Numbered from the stretch's first letter, positions 1 through 9,908 are shown. The stretch is 64,000 bases of DNA from an uncultured Paracoccus sp. (GCF_947487305.1 NZ_CANKWH010000001.1:1-64000), one strand, 5' to 3'. Notes: generated by a model not told the origin, from the sequence alone. Numbers and translations: made by a program.

Positions 1-2
1 GG

Positions 3-47
3 GTTGAGTTCCGCGACGGCGTCCGCCACATTCAAGCTGCCGCCTGA
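3..47 (+). other. Possible 3' end of an ORF and edge of a mobile element
   Basis: An open frame enters from the left edge, reads 14 codons ending in His-Ile-Gln-Ala-Ala-Ala and stops with TGA at 45-47. It is followed at about 57-79 by a stretch (CACCAACTTTCGAGCATATC) that resembles terminal repeats I associate with some IS256-like elements. Only the tail is visible, so neither family nor identity can be established. It could equally be the end of an ordinary gene. Confidence 0.25.
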
Positions 48-107
48 TCAAGCGTCACCAACTTTCGAGCATATCTCACCGGCGAATTCGACTGACCCGA
101 AGGCGGC

Positions 108-1169
108 CTAAGCCGCCTTGTCCTCGGCCCGGGTCAGCATCCCGAAGAGGTCGCGCGGATCATCGGGGTCGGCCAAGAGGTCCAGCTCCTGGTAAAGCCC
201 GGTCCCCTGCAACTGATCGCGGATATATCGCAGGGCCGAAAAATCCTCGGTGGCAAAGCCCACGCCGTCGAAAAGTGTGATCTGGCGTGCATCGCGGCGG
301 CCTTGGGCGGTGCCGCTGACGACCTGCCAGAATTCGGTCACAGGGAAATCCTCGGGCATCTGCTGGATCTCGCCCTCGATCCGGGTCTGCGGCGGATATT
401 CGACGAACACATCCGAACGGGTCAGAATACCCGGATGCAGTTCCGTCTTGCCCGGGCAGTCGCCGCCGATGGCGTTGATATGGACGCCTGCCCCGACCAT
501 GTTGTCGCTGAGGATCGTGGCATATTGCTTGTCGGCGGTGCAGGTGGTGATGATCTGCGCGCCCAGGATGGCCTCTTCCGCGGTCTTGCAGGCGGTCAGT
601 TCAAAGCCCCGACCGGCCAGGTTGCGCATCGCCTTGGCGGTGGCGCGCGGGTCGATGTCGTAAAGCCGCAGCTTGGTCACGCCGCAGATCGCCTGCATCG
701 CCAGCGCCTGGAACTCGGATTGCGCGCCATTGCCGATCAGCGCCATGGTATCGGCCCCTTCGGGCGCCAGGTATTTGGCCACCAGCGCCGAGGTCGCGGC
801 CGTGCGCAAGGCGGTCAGCAGCGTCATCTCGGTCAGAAGCACCGGGTAGCCGGTCGCCACATCGGCCAGTAGGCCGAAGGCAGTGACGGTCTGCAGCCCC
901 TCGCGGGTGTTCTTGGGATGGCCGTTCACGTATTTGAAGCCATAGGTCTCGCCATCCGAGGTGGGCATCAGTTCGATCACGCCTTCCTTGGAATGGGCGG
1001 CGACGCGGGGGGTCTTGTCGAACAGCTCCCACCGGCGGAAATCATCCTCGATATAGCCGGCCAGACCGGAGAGCATCTCGGCCACGCCGATCCGGTTCAC
1101 CAGCCGCATCATGTTCTCGACGCTGACGAAGGGCACGAAGGCCAGTTCAGAGGGTTTGGGGGCGGTCAT
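108..1169 (-). CDS. ocd: Ornithine cyclodeaminase
   Basis: A 353-residue member of the ornithine cyclodeaminase/mu-crystallin family, which converts L-ornithine to L-proline and ammonia using bound NAD in the cytoplasm. A substrate-binding stretch around Lys79 (GFKYVNGHPKN), the RTAATSA segment at 122-128, the dinucleotide-binding GNGAQ at 146-150 and a conserved NAIGGD motif are all visible. The ATG at 1169 is preferred over an upstream frame extension because it follows a purine-rich AGAAAGAG and because the extension would run into the divergent regulator. An Lrp-type regulator diverges at 1302 and probably controls it. Related enzymes (alanine dehydrogenase, lysine cyclodeaminase) share the fold, so substrate is inferred. 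Confidence 0.88.
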   Translation of the reverse strand: MTAPKPSELAFVPFVSVENMMRLVNRIGVAEMLSGLAGYIEDDFRRWELFDKTPRVAAHSKEGVIELMPTSDGETYGFKYVNGHPKNTREGLQTVTAFGLLADVATGYPVLLTEMTLLTALRTAATSALVAKYLAPEGADTMALIGNGAQSEFQALAMQAICGVTKLRLYDIDPRATAKAMRNLAGRGFELTACKTAEEAILGAQIITTCTADKQYATILSDNMVGAGVHINAIGGDCPGKTELHPGILTRSDVFVEYPPQTRIEGEIQQMPEDFPVTEFWQVVSGTAQGRRDARQITLFDGVGFATEDFSALRYIRDQLQGTGLYQELDLLADPDDPRDLFGMLTRAEDKAA

Positions 1170-1212
1170 CTTGGGTCTCTTTCTCGGGTTACGCCTATCA
1201 TCCACCACGCAG

Positions 1213-1293
1213 ATTGCAGGCGACATATCGAACCTGATGGATTTTCGCGGGTTTGCTGTGCATATTGCGGGCGTTGTCTGTACAAATTGCAGG
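1213..1293. promoter_or_regulatory. Three ATTGC[A/G]GG half-sites between ocd and its Lrp-type regulator
   Basis: ATTGCAGG occurs at 1213-1220, ATTGCGGG at 1264-1271 and ATTGCAGG at 1286-1293, all in the same orientation. Starts are 51 and 22 bp apart, close to five and two helical turns, so the copies lie on one face of the helix. This fits the way Lrp/AsnC octamers contact DNA. Binding is inferred from position and phasing only. Confidence 0.4.
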
Positions 1294-1301
1294 AAACCCG
1301 C

Positions 1302-1745
1302 ATGCACCGCAGCGCTGCCAAGCCGATTTTCGACGATCTCGACCGCCAGTTGATCGCGCTGTTACGCAAGGACGGCCGCGCCCCGGTGGCCAAGCTGGCC
1401 GAGATCATGGATGTCTCGCGCGGGACGGTGCAGACCCGGCTGGACCGCCTGTTATCCTCGGGCGCGCTTCTCGGGTTCACCGCCCGCGTGCGCGAGGATT
1501 ACGACGACAATGCCGTGCGCGCGGTGATGATGATCGAGGTGGCGGGCCGCAACACCAGCCATGTCATCAACCGTCTGCGCGGCCTGCCCGAGCTGCACAC
1601 GCTGCACACCACCAGCGGCAAATGGGATCTGGTGGCCGAGATCGTGGTCGAGAACCTGACCGAATTCGACCGCATCCTGCGCGAGGTGCGGCTGGTCGAC
1701 GGGGTGATGAACAGCGAGACCAGCATCCTGCTGTCGAGTATCTGA
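1302..1745 (+). CDS. Lrp/AsnC family transcriptional regulator
   Basis: A 147-residue regulator with the usual Lrp layout: an N-terminal helix-turn-helix (about residues 10-58, recognition helix in SRGTVQTRLDRLL) and a C-terminal RAM ligand-binding domain (about 65-147) with the typical TSGKWDLVAEI and VxGVxxSxTSI features. The ATG at 1302 gives the standard family length; a longer upstream frame would cross the ocd promoter. It diverges from ornithine cyclodeaminase, and in many proteobacteria such a neighbour activates the catabolic gene in response to its amino acid. Autoregulation is also likely. The ligand (ornithine, arginine or proline) is not known from sequence. Confidence 0.88.
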   Translation: MHRSAAKPIFDDLDRQLIALLRKDGRAPVAKLAEIMDVSRGTVQTRLDRLLSSGALLGFTARVREDYDDNAVRAVMMIEVAGRNTSHVINRLRGLPELHTLHTTSGKWDLVAEIVVENLTEFDRILREVRLVDGVMNSETSILLSSI

Positions 1746-1761
1746 GAGAAAATTCTTCTCT

Positions 1762-1788
1762 TTTGCGTCGATATCCCCGGGAATCGCC
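1762..1788 (+). repeat. Short intergenic motif, copy 1
   Basis: This stretch downstream of the Lrp gene shares the core ATATCCC(C)GGG(G)A-TCGCC with a stretch between hisA and hisF at 21525-21551. Both lie just 3' of a gene. It may be part of a common family of Rhodobacteraceae intergenic repeats or terminators; two copies are too few to define a consensus. Confidence 0.35.
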
Positions 1789-1855
1789 GCCCCTCATTGC
1801 GATTTATCAACCGAACCGCCACCTCTCCTGCTGCGTTTCCTCGGTGGAGGTCACC

Positions 1856-2272
1856 ATGCGTTACCATCAGGGCCGGTTGATCGACCATGTTCATCTGCGG
1901 GTCAGCGATTTCGACAGGTCGGTTGAATTTTACACAGCGATTTTCGAAGCACTGGGCGTGGCGGACCATGCCCATGTCGGGCGCGACTGGATGGAGCTCG
2001 ACGAGCTTTACATCGATGTCGCCGGCTCGCGGCAGATCGTCTCGCAGGTCCATATCGCCCTGCAGGCCGCAGACCGCGCGGCAGTGGATCGCTTCCACGC
2101 CGCAGGTCTGGCAAACGGCGGGCGCGACAATGGCCCGCCGGGGCTGCGCGACTATCACCCCGATTACTACGCCGCGTACCTGCTGGACCCCGACGGCAAC
2201 AATATCGAGGCCAAGGTGGATGGCCGGGTGCGCCGACGCTCGGCCGGCTCGGTCGATGTCGAGACCGACTGA
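1856..2272 (+). CDS. VOC family (glyoxalase-like) protein
   Basis: A 138-residue single vicinal-oxygen-chelate protein. The first strand carries DHVHLRV (Asp10-His11-x-His13) and the C-terminal half has the typical YYAAYLLDPDGNNIEAKV, whose Glu is a usual metal ligand. The ATG at 1856 has a strong GGTGGAGG six bases upstream. The fold covers glyoxalases, dioxygenases and resistance proteins, and nothing here fixes a substrate. It is convergent with aroA, with only 3 bp between the two stops. Confidence 0.85.
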   Translation: MRYHQGRLIDHVHLRVSDFDRSVEFYTAIFEALGVADHAHVGRDWMELDELYIDVAGSRQIVSQVHIALQAADRAAVDRFHAAGLANGGRDNGPPGLRDYHPDYYAAYLLDPDGNNIEAKVDGRVRRRSAGSVDVETD

Positions 2273-2275
2273 TCC

Positions 2276-3607
2276 TCAGCCCAGATCGGCGCCGAGGCCC
2301 TGCATCAGCGGGATGAAATCGGGGAACGAGGTCATGATCGGGCTGCCGTCATCGACGCTGACCGGCTGATCGGTGGCGAGGCCCAGAACAAGGAAGGACA
2401 TGGCGATGCGGTGATCCAGATGCGTGACCGCGCTGGCGCCGCCCGGCACGCGCGGCGCGCCATGGACGGTCATGCTGTCCGGGGTTTCCTCGACGGTGAC
2501 GCCATTGGCTTCAAGACCCCGCGCCATCGCATCGATCCGGTCGCTTTCCTTGACCCGCAACTCCGCCACCCCGTTCATCACCGACTTGCCTTCGGCAAAA
2601 CTGGCGATGACCGAGAGGATCGGGAATTCGTCGATCATGCTGGCGGCGCGATCGGCGGGCACCTCGACGCCCTTCAGCGGGCCGTGGCGCACCAGCAGAT
2701 CGGCCACCGGCTCGCCGCCTTCCTCGCGCGGGTTCTCGAAGGTGATGTCCGCGCCCATCTCGAGCAGCGTGACGTAAAGCCCGTCCCGCGTCGGATTGCG
2801 GCTGACGCCCGGCACGCGGATTTCAGACCCCGGCACAATCAGCGCCGCCGCCACCGGGAAGGCCGCGCTGGAGGGGTCGCGCGGCACCGCGACAGGCTGA
2901 CCCTTGAGTTCCGGCCGCCCGGTCAGGGTGATGACATGGCCTTCCTCGGTCTTCTCGGTACGGATGGTCGCGCCAAAGCCGGCCAGCATCCGCTCGGAAT
3001 GGTCGCGGGTCGGCTCCGCCTCGATCACCACGGTCTCGCCCGGGGCGTTCAGCCCGGCCAGAAGCACCGCAGACTTGATCTGGGCCGATGCGACCGGGGT
3101 CTTGTAGCGGACCGGCAGCGGATCGAGCGCGCCGGTGATGGTCACGGGCAACCGCCCGCCCTCGCGCGCGGTGATCTGGCTGCCGAACAGCGCCAGCGGA
3201 TCGGTGACGCGGCCCATCGGGCGCTTGGACAGGCTGACATCGCCGGTGAACGTGGCGGTGATCGGCGTGGTCGCCATCGCCCCCATGATCAGCCGGACGC
3301 CGGTTCCCGAGTTGCCGCAATCGATCACCCCCTCGGGCTCGGCAAAGCCGCCGACGCCGACGCCGTGGACGACCCACTCGCCCTCGCCCACGCGCTGAAC
3401 GTCAGCACCGAAAGCGCGCATGGCCTTGGCGGTGTCCAGCACGTCCTCGCCTTCCAAGAGGCCGGTGATCCGGGTCTCGCCCACCGACAGCGCGCCAAGG
3501 ATCAGCGCGCGGTGGCTGATCGACTTGTCGCCCGGCACCTGTGCTTCGCCGGTCAGCGGGCCCGAGCGGCGGGCGGTCATCGGGCGGGGGTCGGTTCCGT
3601 GGGACAT
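2276..3607 (-). CDS. aroA: 3-phosphoshikimate 1-carboxyvinyltransferase (EPSP synthase, class II)
   Basis: The enzyme joins shikimate 3-phosphate and phosphoenolpyruvate in the aromatic amino-acid pathway. At 443 residues it shows PGDKSISHR (25-33, Lys28), NSGTGVR (99-105), RPMGR (129-133), RDHSE (201-205), [11 protein letters not shown] and DHRIAMS. RDHSE and NPTR place it in class II, with Agrobacterium CP4 EPSPS. The residue that is Ala in CP4 (position 100, linked to glyphosate tolerance) is Gly101 here, as in glyphosate-sensitive enzymes. ATG at 3607 follows a GAGGAA box at good spacing and is chosen over a 16-codon longer frame. It is monocistronic in this window. Confidence 0.96.
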   Translation of the reverse strand: MSHGTDPRPMTARRSGPLTGEAQVPGDKSISHRALILGALSVGETRITGLLEGEDVLDTAKAMRAFGADVQRVGEGEWVVHGVGVGGFAEPEGVIDCGNSGTGVRLIMGAMATTPITATFTGDVSLSKRPMGRVTDPLALFGSQITAREGGRLPVTITGALDPLPVRYKTPVASAQIKSAVLLAGLNAPGETVVIEAEPTRDHSERMLAGFGATIRTEKTEEGHVITLTGRPELKGQPVAVPRDPSSAAFPVAAALIVPGSEIRVPGVSRNPTRDGLYVTLLEMGADITFENPREEGGEPVADLLVRHGPLKGVEVPADRAASMIDEFPILSVIASFAEGKSVMNGVAELRVKESDRIDAMARGLEANGVTVEETPDSMTVHGAPRVPGGASAVTHLDHRIAMSFLVLGLATDQPVSVDDGSPIMTSFPDFIPLMQGLGADLG

Positions 3608-3719
3608 GGGGATTCCTCGTGATTGCGCGGCTCTTTTACCGCTAGCACCCGGCACCCGCCACCACCTTCTTGCGGCGGGGTGACGCAGTTCCTAGAACCG
3701 GGCGAAGAAGGAGATCCCG

Positions 3720-4400
3720 ATGGACGAGTTGAACGCGCTGACCGCGCTGGCCGATCCGCAGAAGGCCGCCGAGATGGCCGCCTATCACAAGGCCGAGCGC
3801 CCCTATCTCGGCGTGCCGGTGCCAGCGGTCGAGGTGCTGGTGGCCGAATGGCGGGCGGCGCGCGACCTGGCGGGCCGCGTGGCGCTGGCCGATGCGCTGT
3901 GGAAAAGCAATGTCCACGAGGCGCGGGTGGCGGCGGCAAAACTGCTGACGCAGGCGCGGCTGCCCGATGACGGCGCGGTCTGGGAACTGCTCGCCAGTTG
4001 GGTGCCCGATTTCGATGGCTGGGCGCTGGCCGATCACGCCATGTCGGCGGCCTCGCGCCGGCTGGTCGCCCATCCCGAACGGCTGGATCAGGTCGAGGGC
4101 TGGACCCGCTCGGACCACATCTGGACCCGTCGGGCGGCGCTGGTCGGCACCCTGCCCTGGGCGAAGATGAACAACCCCAAGCCCGATGACCTGACCCGGC
4201 GCGAGCGGGTGCTGGGCTGGGCGGGGGGGATGGTGGATGACCGCGAGTGGTTCATCCAGAAGGCCATCGCCTGGTGGCTGCGGGACCTGTCGAAACGCGA
4301 CGCGCCGCGCGTGCGGGCGTTTCTGGACGAACACGGGGCGCAGATGAAACCCTTCGCCCGGCGCGAGGCCGGGCGGCTGGTTCCGGGCGAGGCGTCCTAG
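3720..4400 (+). CDS. DNA alkylation repair protein (AlkD-like)
   Basis: A 226-residue, all-helical HEAT-like repeat protein of the DNA alkylation repair family. These enzymes excise bulky or positively charged alkylated bases such as N3- and N7-alkylpurines. Recognisable features are the N-terminal PYLGVPVPAV segment, LWKSNVHEAR, a Trp-Asp rich core (SWVPDFDGWALADH) and WFIQKAIAWWLRD, as in AlkD-type proteins. GAAGGAG precedes the ATG at 3720. Its stop overlaps the stop of the convergent lipoprotein gene in a shared CTAG. A second alkyl-base glycosylase (tag) lies at 43055. Confidence 0.85.
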   Translation: MDELNALTALADPQKAAEMAAYHKAERPYLGVPVPAVEVLVAEWRAARDLAGRVALADALWKSNVHEARVAAAKLLTQARLPDDGAVWELLASWVPDFDGWALADHAMSAASRRLVAHPERLDQVEGWTRSDHIWTRRAALVGTLPWAKMNNPKPDDLTRRERVLGWAGGMVDDREWFIQKAIAWWLRDLSKRDAPRVRAFLDEHGAQMKPFARREAGRLVPGEAS

Positions 4401-4927
4401 GACTTGAACACCTCGAGCGTCGGCAGGTCGGTCAGCGACACGCCTAGCAATTGCAGCGCGGGCAGCGAGACCTGAGAGCCGGCGCTGGCCGGGCCATCCA
4501 GCGGGATCAGATCGACCTTGGCGGATTTGCCATTGGCCGGGTTGACGATCCGCCCGACGCCGCGCGACTTGACCAGCGGGGTCTTGATCCAGAAGCCGGG
4601 CTCGGTCGCATCGCCAAGCGAGGCCACGGTGCTGCCCAGCTTGGTTTCCGCTTCGGCTGACGGCGCGGCGGCGGCGGCGCGCTGTTCGGTGGTGGTGGTG
4701 TTCAGCGAGGCGGCACTGGCCCGCGCGGCCGGGCGCGGGGCGGGCGCGCGGGTGATGGCGGCGGCGGCCTCGATCTTGGCGGCGGTGGCGGCATCGACCG
4801 GGGCGTCGGTCTTTGCCGTGGTGGTCGCGGTGCCGACCGGGCGGGATGCGGTGGTGCTTTGCAGACCGGTGCAACCGGCCAGCGCGATCGCCGGCGTCAG
4901 CAGCAGCAGGGTGCGGAACGGGGTCAT
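4397..4927 (-). CDS. Predicted outer-envelope lipoprotein of unknown function
   Basis: A 176-residue protein with a lipoprotein signal: a hydrophobic stretch ending in LAGC with Cys19 as the likely lipidated residue. Residues about 25-95 are an Ala/Thr/Pro-rich low-complexity linker. The C-terminal ~70 residues form one small domain (GFWIKTPLV... GRIVN... LIPLDGPASAGSQVSLPALQ...) whose strand pattern and small-residue turns loosely recall a double-psi beta-barrel; that is a weak inference. The gene is convergent with the AlkD-like gene and shares the CTAG that supplies both stop codons. I do not recognise a named family. Confidence 0.7.
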   Translation of the reverse strand: MTPFRTLLLLTPAIALAGCTGLQSTTASRPVGTATTTAKTDAPVDAATAAKIEAAAAITRAPAPRPAARASAASLNTTTTEQRAAAAAPSAEAETKLGSTVASLGDATEPGFWIKTPLVKSRGVGRIVNPANGKSAKVDLIPLDGPASAGSQVSLPALQLLGVSLTDLPTLEVFKS

Positions 4928-5048
4928 CTGTAACCTCCTCCAGAGTGTTTTGCCGGCAGCCTAGATGTGCCGCGGCAAAGCGTCCACTGGCGGCTGCGTC
5001 ATCGGCGGAACCTTGTGCCAAGCCTGCCACGCGACTACATGTCAGCTT

Positions 5049-6053
5049 ATGGACATGATGCCGCTGATCGATCCCTTTGCCCGCCCGATCACCTATCTTC
5101 GGGTGTCGGTCACCGATCGCTGCGATTTCCGCTGCACCTATTGCATGACCGAGCACATGCAGTTCCTGCCGAAAAAGGAACTGCTGACGCTGGAAGAGCT
5201 GGACCGGCTCTGTTCGGCCTTCATCGGCTTGGGTGTCCGCAAGCTGCGCATCACCGGCGGAGAACCGCTGGTCCGGCGCGGCATCATGGATTTCTTCCGC
5301 CAAGCCTCGCGCCACCTGGGCGAGGGTCTGGACGAGCTGACCCTGACCACCAACGGCAGCCAGCTGGCGCGTTTCGCGGGTGAGCTGGTCGATTGCGGCG
5401 TGCGGCGGATCAATGTCTCGCTGGATACGCTCGACCCCGACAAGTTCGCCGCCATCACCCGCTGGGGCCGGCTGGCGCAGGTTCTGGACGGCATCGAGGC
5501 GGCCAAGCGCGCCGGGATGCGGGTCAAGATCAATGCCGTGGCGCTGAAGGGTTTCAACGAACCGGAACTGTTCGATCTGGTCGCATGGTGCGCCGAGAAC
5601 GACCACGACCTGACCTTCATCGAGGTCATGCCGATGGGCGAGATGGGCGAGGAACAGCGGCTGGACCAATATTGGCCGCTGTCGGACCTGCGGACCCGGC
5701 TGGCCGAACGCTTTACCCTGATCGATCTGGCCGAGCGGACCGGCGGGCCGGCCCGCTATGTCCGGCTGCAGGAGAGCGGGCAGAAGATCGGCTTCATCAC
5801 GCCGCTGACGCATAATTTCTGCGAAAGCTGCAACCGGGTGCGAGTGACCTGCACCGGCGAGCTTTACATGTGCCTCGGACAGGAAGACCGCGCCGACCTG
5901 CGCGCGCCCCTGCGCGCCAGCAACGATGACGCGGCGCTGGTTGCGGCGATCCGCGAGGCGATCACTCGCAAGCCCAAGGGCCATGATTTCGACTATTCCC
6001 GCCAGACCGTCGCCGGCCAGGTCAGCCGCCACATGAGCCATACCGGCGGCTGA
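5049..6053 (+). CDS. moaA: GTP 3',8-cyclase MoaA (molybdenum cofactor synthesis)
   Basis: A radical SAM enzyme of 334 residues that converts GTP to 3',8-cyclo-GTP in the first step of molybdopterin synthesis. The N-terminal cluster motif Cys25-x3-Cys29-x2-Cys32 is present. The C-terminal second Fe-S cluster is in [12 protein letters not shown], followed by further Cys in YMCLG. The protein ends in the Gly-Gly that family members need for catalysis. Start codons at 5049, 5055 and 5058 are all in frame and none has a clear ribosome site; 5049 was chosen for length. No other moa gene is in the window. Confidence 0.95.
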   Translation: MDMMPLIDPFARPITYLRVSVTDRCDFRCTYCMTEHMQFLPKKELLTLEELDRLCSAFIGLGVRKLRITGGEPLVRRGIMDFFRQASRHLGEGLDELTLTTNGSQLARFAGELVDCGVRRINVSLDTLDPDKFAAITRWGRLAQVLDGIEAAKRAGMRVKINAVALKGFNEPELFDLVAWCAENDHDLTFIEVMPMGEMGEEQRLDQYWPLSDLRTRLAERFTLIDLAERTGGPARYVRLQESGQKIGFITPLTHNFCESCNRVRVTCTGELYMCLGQEDRADLRAPLRASNDDAALVAAIREAITRKPKGHDFDYSRQTVAGQVSRHMSHTGG

Positions 6054-6072
6054 AGCCACGCAGAAGAAAGGT

Positions 6073-6116
6073 CACCCCACGAGAGCCCCCGAGGGGGAAC
6101 CGGGGGCCGTGGGGTG
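6073..6116. terminator. Strong hairpin between convergent moaA and betA
   Basis: CACCCCACG (6073-6081) and GCCCCCG (6085-6091) pair perfectly with CGGGGGC (6101-6107) and CGTGGGGTG (6108-6116), leaving a 3-nt bulge and a 9-nt loop. It sits where two convergent transcripts meet, so a bidirectional terminator is likely, although neither side has a long T-run. Confidence 0.6.
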
Positions 6117-6206
6117 CCTCGCTTCGAAGGGTGCGGGGAGTGCGCCCCCGCCCCTGCCACCGTCTTCGCACAGCCGGATTAAGATCAGGTAAAGCCGCGC
6201 GCGCCC

Positions 6207-7826
6207 TCAGAGGTTCGACGGTGCCAGCATCCCCTGCCCCAGGATGTGATCGGCCGCCTTCTCGCCGGTCATGATCGAGGGCGCATTCAGGTTGCCATTG
6301 GTGATCCGCGGGAAGATCGAGCTGTCGGCCACCCTGAGCCCCTTGACGCCGATCACCCGCAACTCGGGATCGACCACCGCATCCGGATCATCTGACGAAC
6401 CCACCCGCGCGGTGCCGCAGGGGTGATAGGCCGATTCGGCGTGCTCGCGGATGAAGGCGTCGATCTGGGCATCGGTCGTGACCGCCGCGCCCGGCTGGAT
6501 CTCGTCGCCGCGATAGTCGTCAAAGGCCGATTGACCGAAGATCTCGCGGGTCAGGCGGACGCAGGCGCGGAACTCGGTCCAGTCATCGGGATGGGACATG
6601 TAGTTGAAGCGGATCTCGGGCGCGGTCTCGGGATCGCCCGAGACCAGCCGCACCGTGCCGCGCGATTTCGACCGCATCGGCCCGACATGGGCCTGAAACC
6701 CATGCCCCTCGGCCGCCGCCTTGCCGTCATAGCGCACGGCCAGGGGCAGGAAATGGTACTGGATATCGGGATAATCCACCTGGTCCGACGAGCGGATGAA
6801 GCCGCAGCTTTCGAACTGGTTCGAGGCGCCAAGACCGGTTCGCCGCAACAGCCATTCGGCACCGACCCGGCCCTTGCCGAAAAAGTTGTAATAGGAGAAC
6901 AGCGTGACCGGCTTGGTGGCGCGGTATTGCATGTAGATCTCGAGATGGTCCTGCAGGTTCGCGCCGACCCCCGGCCGGTCGGCGCGCAGCGCGATGCCGT
7001 GATCCTTCAGATGCGCGGCCGGGCCGATGCCCGAAAGCATCAGCAGTTTCGGGGTGTTGATCGAACTGGCCGACAGGATCACCTCGGCCCGCGCGCGGAT
7101 CACCTCGGTCCGGCGACGGCGGGTCAGCTCGACGCCCACAGCCCGATCCCCCTCGAACACCACGCGCCGGGCGAAGCCGGTGATCACCTGCAGCCGCCCC
7201 GAGCGCATCGCCGGGCGCAGATAGGCATTGGCGGCTGACCAGCGGCGACCGTTCCAGATGGTCGCCTCCATCGGCCCGAACCCCTCCTGCTCGGCGCCGT
7301 TATAGTCGGGGGTCAGCGGGTAGCCGGCCTGTTCCCCCGCCGAGATGAATGCATCGAACAGCGGGTTCTTGCGCGGGCCGCGCGTCACATGCAGCGGGCC
7401 GTCGGTGCCGCGATAGTCCGAGGGACCGTTGCCGCCGTGCCATGTCTCCATGCGTTTGAAATAGGGCAGCACGTGGGCATAGTCCCAGCCCTCCGCCCCG
7501 CTGTCGGCCCAATGGTCGAAATCGGCGCGGTTGCCGCGCACGAAGACCATGCCGTTGATCGAGGAGGACCCGCCCAGCACCTTGCCGCGCGGCGTCGCCA
7601 GTCGGCGATTGCCGAGATGCGGCTCGGGCTCGGACGAGAAACCCCAGTCATAGCGCGCCATGTTCATCGGATAGCTGAGCGCGCCCGGCATCTGGATGAA
7701 GGGGCCGTAATCGGTGCCGCCGAACTCGATCAGCGCGACCGAACGCCCGGCCTGAACCAGCCGATAGGCCAGCGCACAACCGGCCGAACCGGCGCCGACG
7801 ATGACATAATCCGCCTCTGCCATCAT
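6207..7826 (-). CDS. betA: Choline dehydrogenase (GMC oxidoreductase)
   Basis: A flavoprotein of 539 residues that oxidises choline to betaine aldehyde at the inner membrane. It has the FAD-binding GAGSAG at 11-16, the GMC signature around [13 protein letters not shown], and the catalytic region HPCGTARVG followed by [14 protein letters not shown], with resemblance to E. coli BetA along its length. The start overlaps the GST stop in ATGATG; the second Met (7823) is an alternative. It is the last gene of betI-betB-GST-betA, so expression should follow BetI. Confidence 0.93.
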   Translation of the reverse strand: MMAEADYVIVGAGSAGCALAYRLVQAGRSVALIEFGGTDYGPFIQMPGALSYPMNMARYDWGFSSEPEPHLGNRRLATPRGKVLGGSSSINGMVFVRGNRADFDHWADSGAEGWDYAHVLPYFKRMETWHGGNGPSDYRGTDGPLHVTRGPRKNPLFDAFISAGEQAGYPLTPDYNGAEQEGFGPMEATIWNGRRWSAANAYLRPAMRSGRLQVITGFARRVVFEGDRAVGVELTRRRRTEVIRARAEVILSASSINTPKLLMLSGIGPAAHLKDHGIALRADRPGVGANLQDHLEIYMQYRATKPVTLFSYYNFFGKGRVGAEWLLRRTGLGASNQFESCGFIRSSDQVDYPDIQYHFLPLAVRYDGKAAAEGHGFQAHVGPMRSKSRGTVRLVSGDPETAPEIRFNYMSHPDDWTEFRACVRLTREIFGQSAFDDYRGDEIQPGAAVTTDAQIDAFIREHAESAYHPCGTARVGSSDDPDAVVDPELRVIGVKGLRVADSSIFPRITNGNLNAPSIMTGEKAADHILGQGMLAPSNL

Positions 7827-8476
7827 GCCCTCAACGCGTCATAGGAGACCATCACATGCTGGCGATAGGCCGGGCGGTCCTGCAACCGTGCATACCAGCC
7901 CTCGACCACCGGGCGCGGTCGGCGCGGCAGGTCCAGCGTGAACCAGCGATAGAGATAGTGGCCGGCGATGATGTCGGCGAGGGTGAAGTCCGGCCCGGTC
8001 AGCCAGTCGTGCTGGTTGAGCTGCGCCTCGATCATGTCGAGCGACTGTTCCCACCGGGCGATATTGGTGTCCAGTTGCTTGGCGTCCCGCTCGGCCTCGG
8101 GGGTGCGGACGGAAAGCCAGAAGACCGGGTAGGTGAAATGGTTGGCGCCCTCGTGCTTGGCCCATTCGGCCCACATGTCCACCCGCGCCCGCGCCACCGG
8201 ATCGGCCGGCCAGAAGGCCCCGCCATCGCCATAGCGGCTGGCGAGATAGCGCAGGATGGCGCAGCTTTCCCACAGCACCAGATCGCCGTCCTTCAGCGTC
8301 GGCACCCGGCCATGCGGGTTCATCGCCCGGTAGTCGGCCGTGTCCAGCTTGCCGAAGCGATGGCCCGCATCGATGCGGTTGACCGGCAGGCCCAGCTCGG
8401 CCGCGCCCCACATGACCGCCTGAACATTGGAACTGTCGGCGCGGCCCCAGACGGTGATCGGCTCAGTAGGGCGCAT
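7823..8476 (-). CDS. Glutathione S-transferase family protein
   Basis: A 217-residue cytosolic GST. The N-terminal thioredoxin-like domain contains the glutathione-binding [22 protein letters not shown] (Val-Pro then Glu-Ser), and the C-terminal helical domain has [21 protein letters not shown]. The ATG at 8476 overlaps the betB stop by 14 bp; the in-frame codon seven residues upstream would deepen the overlap and is less likely. Its 3' end overlaps betA (ATGA). Its place between betB and betA is unusual, since these two are normally adjacent. A role in handling reactive betaine aldehyde is speculation. Confidence 0.88.
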   Translation of the reverse strand: MRPTEPITVWGRADSSNVQAVMWGAAELGLPVNRIDAGHRFGKLDTADYRAMNPHGRVPTLKDGDLVLWESCAILRYLASRYGDGGAFWPADPVARARVDMWAEWAKHEGANHFTYPVFWLSVRTPEAERDAKQLDTNIARWEQSLDMIEAQLNQHDWLTGPDFTLADIIAGHYLYRWFTLDLPRRPRPVVEGWYARLQDRPAYRQHVMVSYDALRA

Positions 8477-9908
8477 CGACGCCCCCCATGCCGACATAGA
8501 CCGATTTCACCTGCGAGTAATGCTCGATGGCGGCGGCGGAATTCTCGCGTCCCAGACCCGAGAGCTTCACCCCGCCAAAGGGCGCCTCGACCGGGGTGAG
8601 GTTATAGGCGTTGATCCAGCAGGTCCCGGCCTCGAGCCGCGCCGCGACGCGATGGCCACGGGAAAGATCGCGGGTAAAGACCCCGGCGGCAAGACCATAG
8701 GGCGTGGCATTGGCGCGGGCGATCACCTCGTCCTCGTCGCTGAAACTCAGCGCGGTCAGCACCGGGCCAAAGATTTCCTCGCGGGCAATCGCCATCTCAT
8801 CGGTGGCGTCGGCAAACACCGTCGGCGGAACAAAGGCTCCCTCGCCCGGGCCGCCCGCCACCAGCCGCGCGCCCTCGGCCTGACCGGCGGCAATCGCCTC
8901 GCGGATCTTGGCGGCCTGCGCGGCATTGATGATCGGGCCGAACTGCGTTTGCGGGTCGCGCGGGTCGCCGATGCGGACGGTGGCGATACGTTCGGCCAGA
9001 CAGTCCAGGAACCGCTCGCGGATGCCCTCCTGTACGAAGACCCGCGTGCCGTTCGAGCAGACCTGGCCCGAGGAATAGAAGTTCGCCATGATCGCGGCGC
9101 CGACAGCGGCCTCGAGATCGGCATCGTCGAAGACGATCAGCGGCGACTTGCCGCCCAGTTCCAGCGTCACGTGGCGCAGTCCCTCGGCGGCGGCGGCATA
9201 GACGCGCTGGCCGGTGGCGACCGAGCCGGTCAGCGAGACCTTGGCCACCCGCGCATCCGTGGTCAGCGCCGCGCCCACCGCGCCGCGCCCCTGCACCACG
9301 TTGAAAAGCCCGGCGGGCAGCCCGGCCTCGGTGAAGATCTCGGCAAGTTTCAGCGCGCCGAGCGGGGTTTCCTCGGAAGGTTTGAAGACCATGGCATTGC
9401 CCATGACCAGCGCCGGGGCCGATTTCCAGCAGGCGATCTGGCTGGGATAGTTCCACGCCCCGATCCCGGCGCAGAGGCCAAGCGGCTCGCGGATGGTATA
9501 GACCCAGTCGCGGCCAAGCGGAATCATCTGGCCGGTCAGCGTCGCCGCCAACCCGCCGAAATACTCCAGCGCCGCCGCCCCGGATTCCCAATCCGCCACC
9601 AGCGTTTCCTGCAGCGGCTTGCCGGTGTCCAGCGTCTCGAGCATCGACAGTTCTTCGTTGCGTTCCCGGATGATCGCCGCCGCGCGTTGCAGCACCCGGC
9701 CACGCTCCACCGGGGCCAGCGCCGCCCATGCGGGCTGGGCGCGGCTGGCGGCGGCGCAAGCCTCGGCCACCTGCGCAACGCTCGCCTCGTGCAACAGCGC
9801 GATCTGGCTGCCGTCATAGGGGAACAGCACCGGCAGGGCGGCGCCCTGCCCCTCGACAAAGGCGCCGTCGATGTAGAGGCTGGCCCTGGGCTGGGTCTCA
9901 ATGGTCAT
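8463..9908 (-). CDS. betB: Betaine aldehyde dehydrogenase
   Basis: An NAD(P)-dependent aldehyde dehydrogenase of 481 residues that turns betaine aldehyde into the osmoprotectant glycine betaine. Conserved elements are the cofactor segment GAWNYP, the catalytic Glu in LELGGKSP and the nucleophilic Cys in [12 protein letters not shown], the last being typical of BetB. The start overlaps the betI stop in ATGA (9905-9908), so the two genes are translationally coupled. Position between betI and betA settles the choice among aldehyde dehydrogenases. Confidence 0.95.
   Translation of the reverse strand: MTIETQPRASLYIDGAFVEGQGAALPVLFPYDGSQIALLHEASVAQVAEACAAASRAQPAWAALAPVERGRVLQRAAAIIRERNEELSMLETLDTGKPLQETLVADWESGAAALEYFGGLAATLTGQMIPLGRDWVYTIREPLGLCAGIGAWNYPSQIACWKSAPALVMGNAMVFKPSEETPLGALKLAEIFTEAGLPAGLFNVVQGRGAVGAALTTDARVAKVSLTGSVATGQRVYAAAAEGLRHVTLELGGKSPLIVFDDADLEAAVGAAIMANFYSSGQVCSNGTRVFVQEGIRERFLDCLAERIATVRIGDPRDPQTQFGPIINAAQAAKIREAIAAGQAEGARLVAGGPGEGAFVPPTVFADATDEMAIAREEIFGPVLTALSFSDEDEVIARANATPYGLAAGVFTRDLSRGHRVAARLEAGTCWINAYNLTPVEAPFGGVKLSGLGRENSAAAIEHYSQVKSVYVGMGGVDAPY

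Noticed and set aside
3642..6059. Minus-strand 805-codon open frame
   Set aside because: Runs antisense through moaA and the AlkD-like gene and contains the lipoprotein region out of frame; His/Gln/Arg-rich, no domain.
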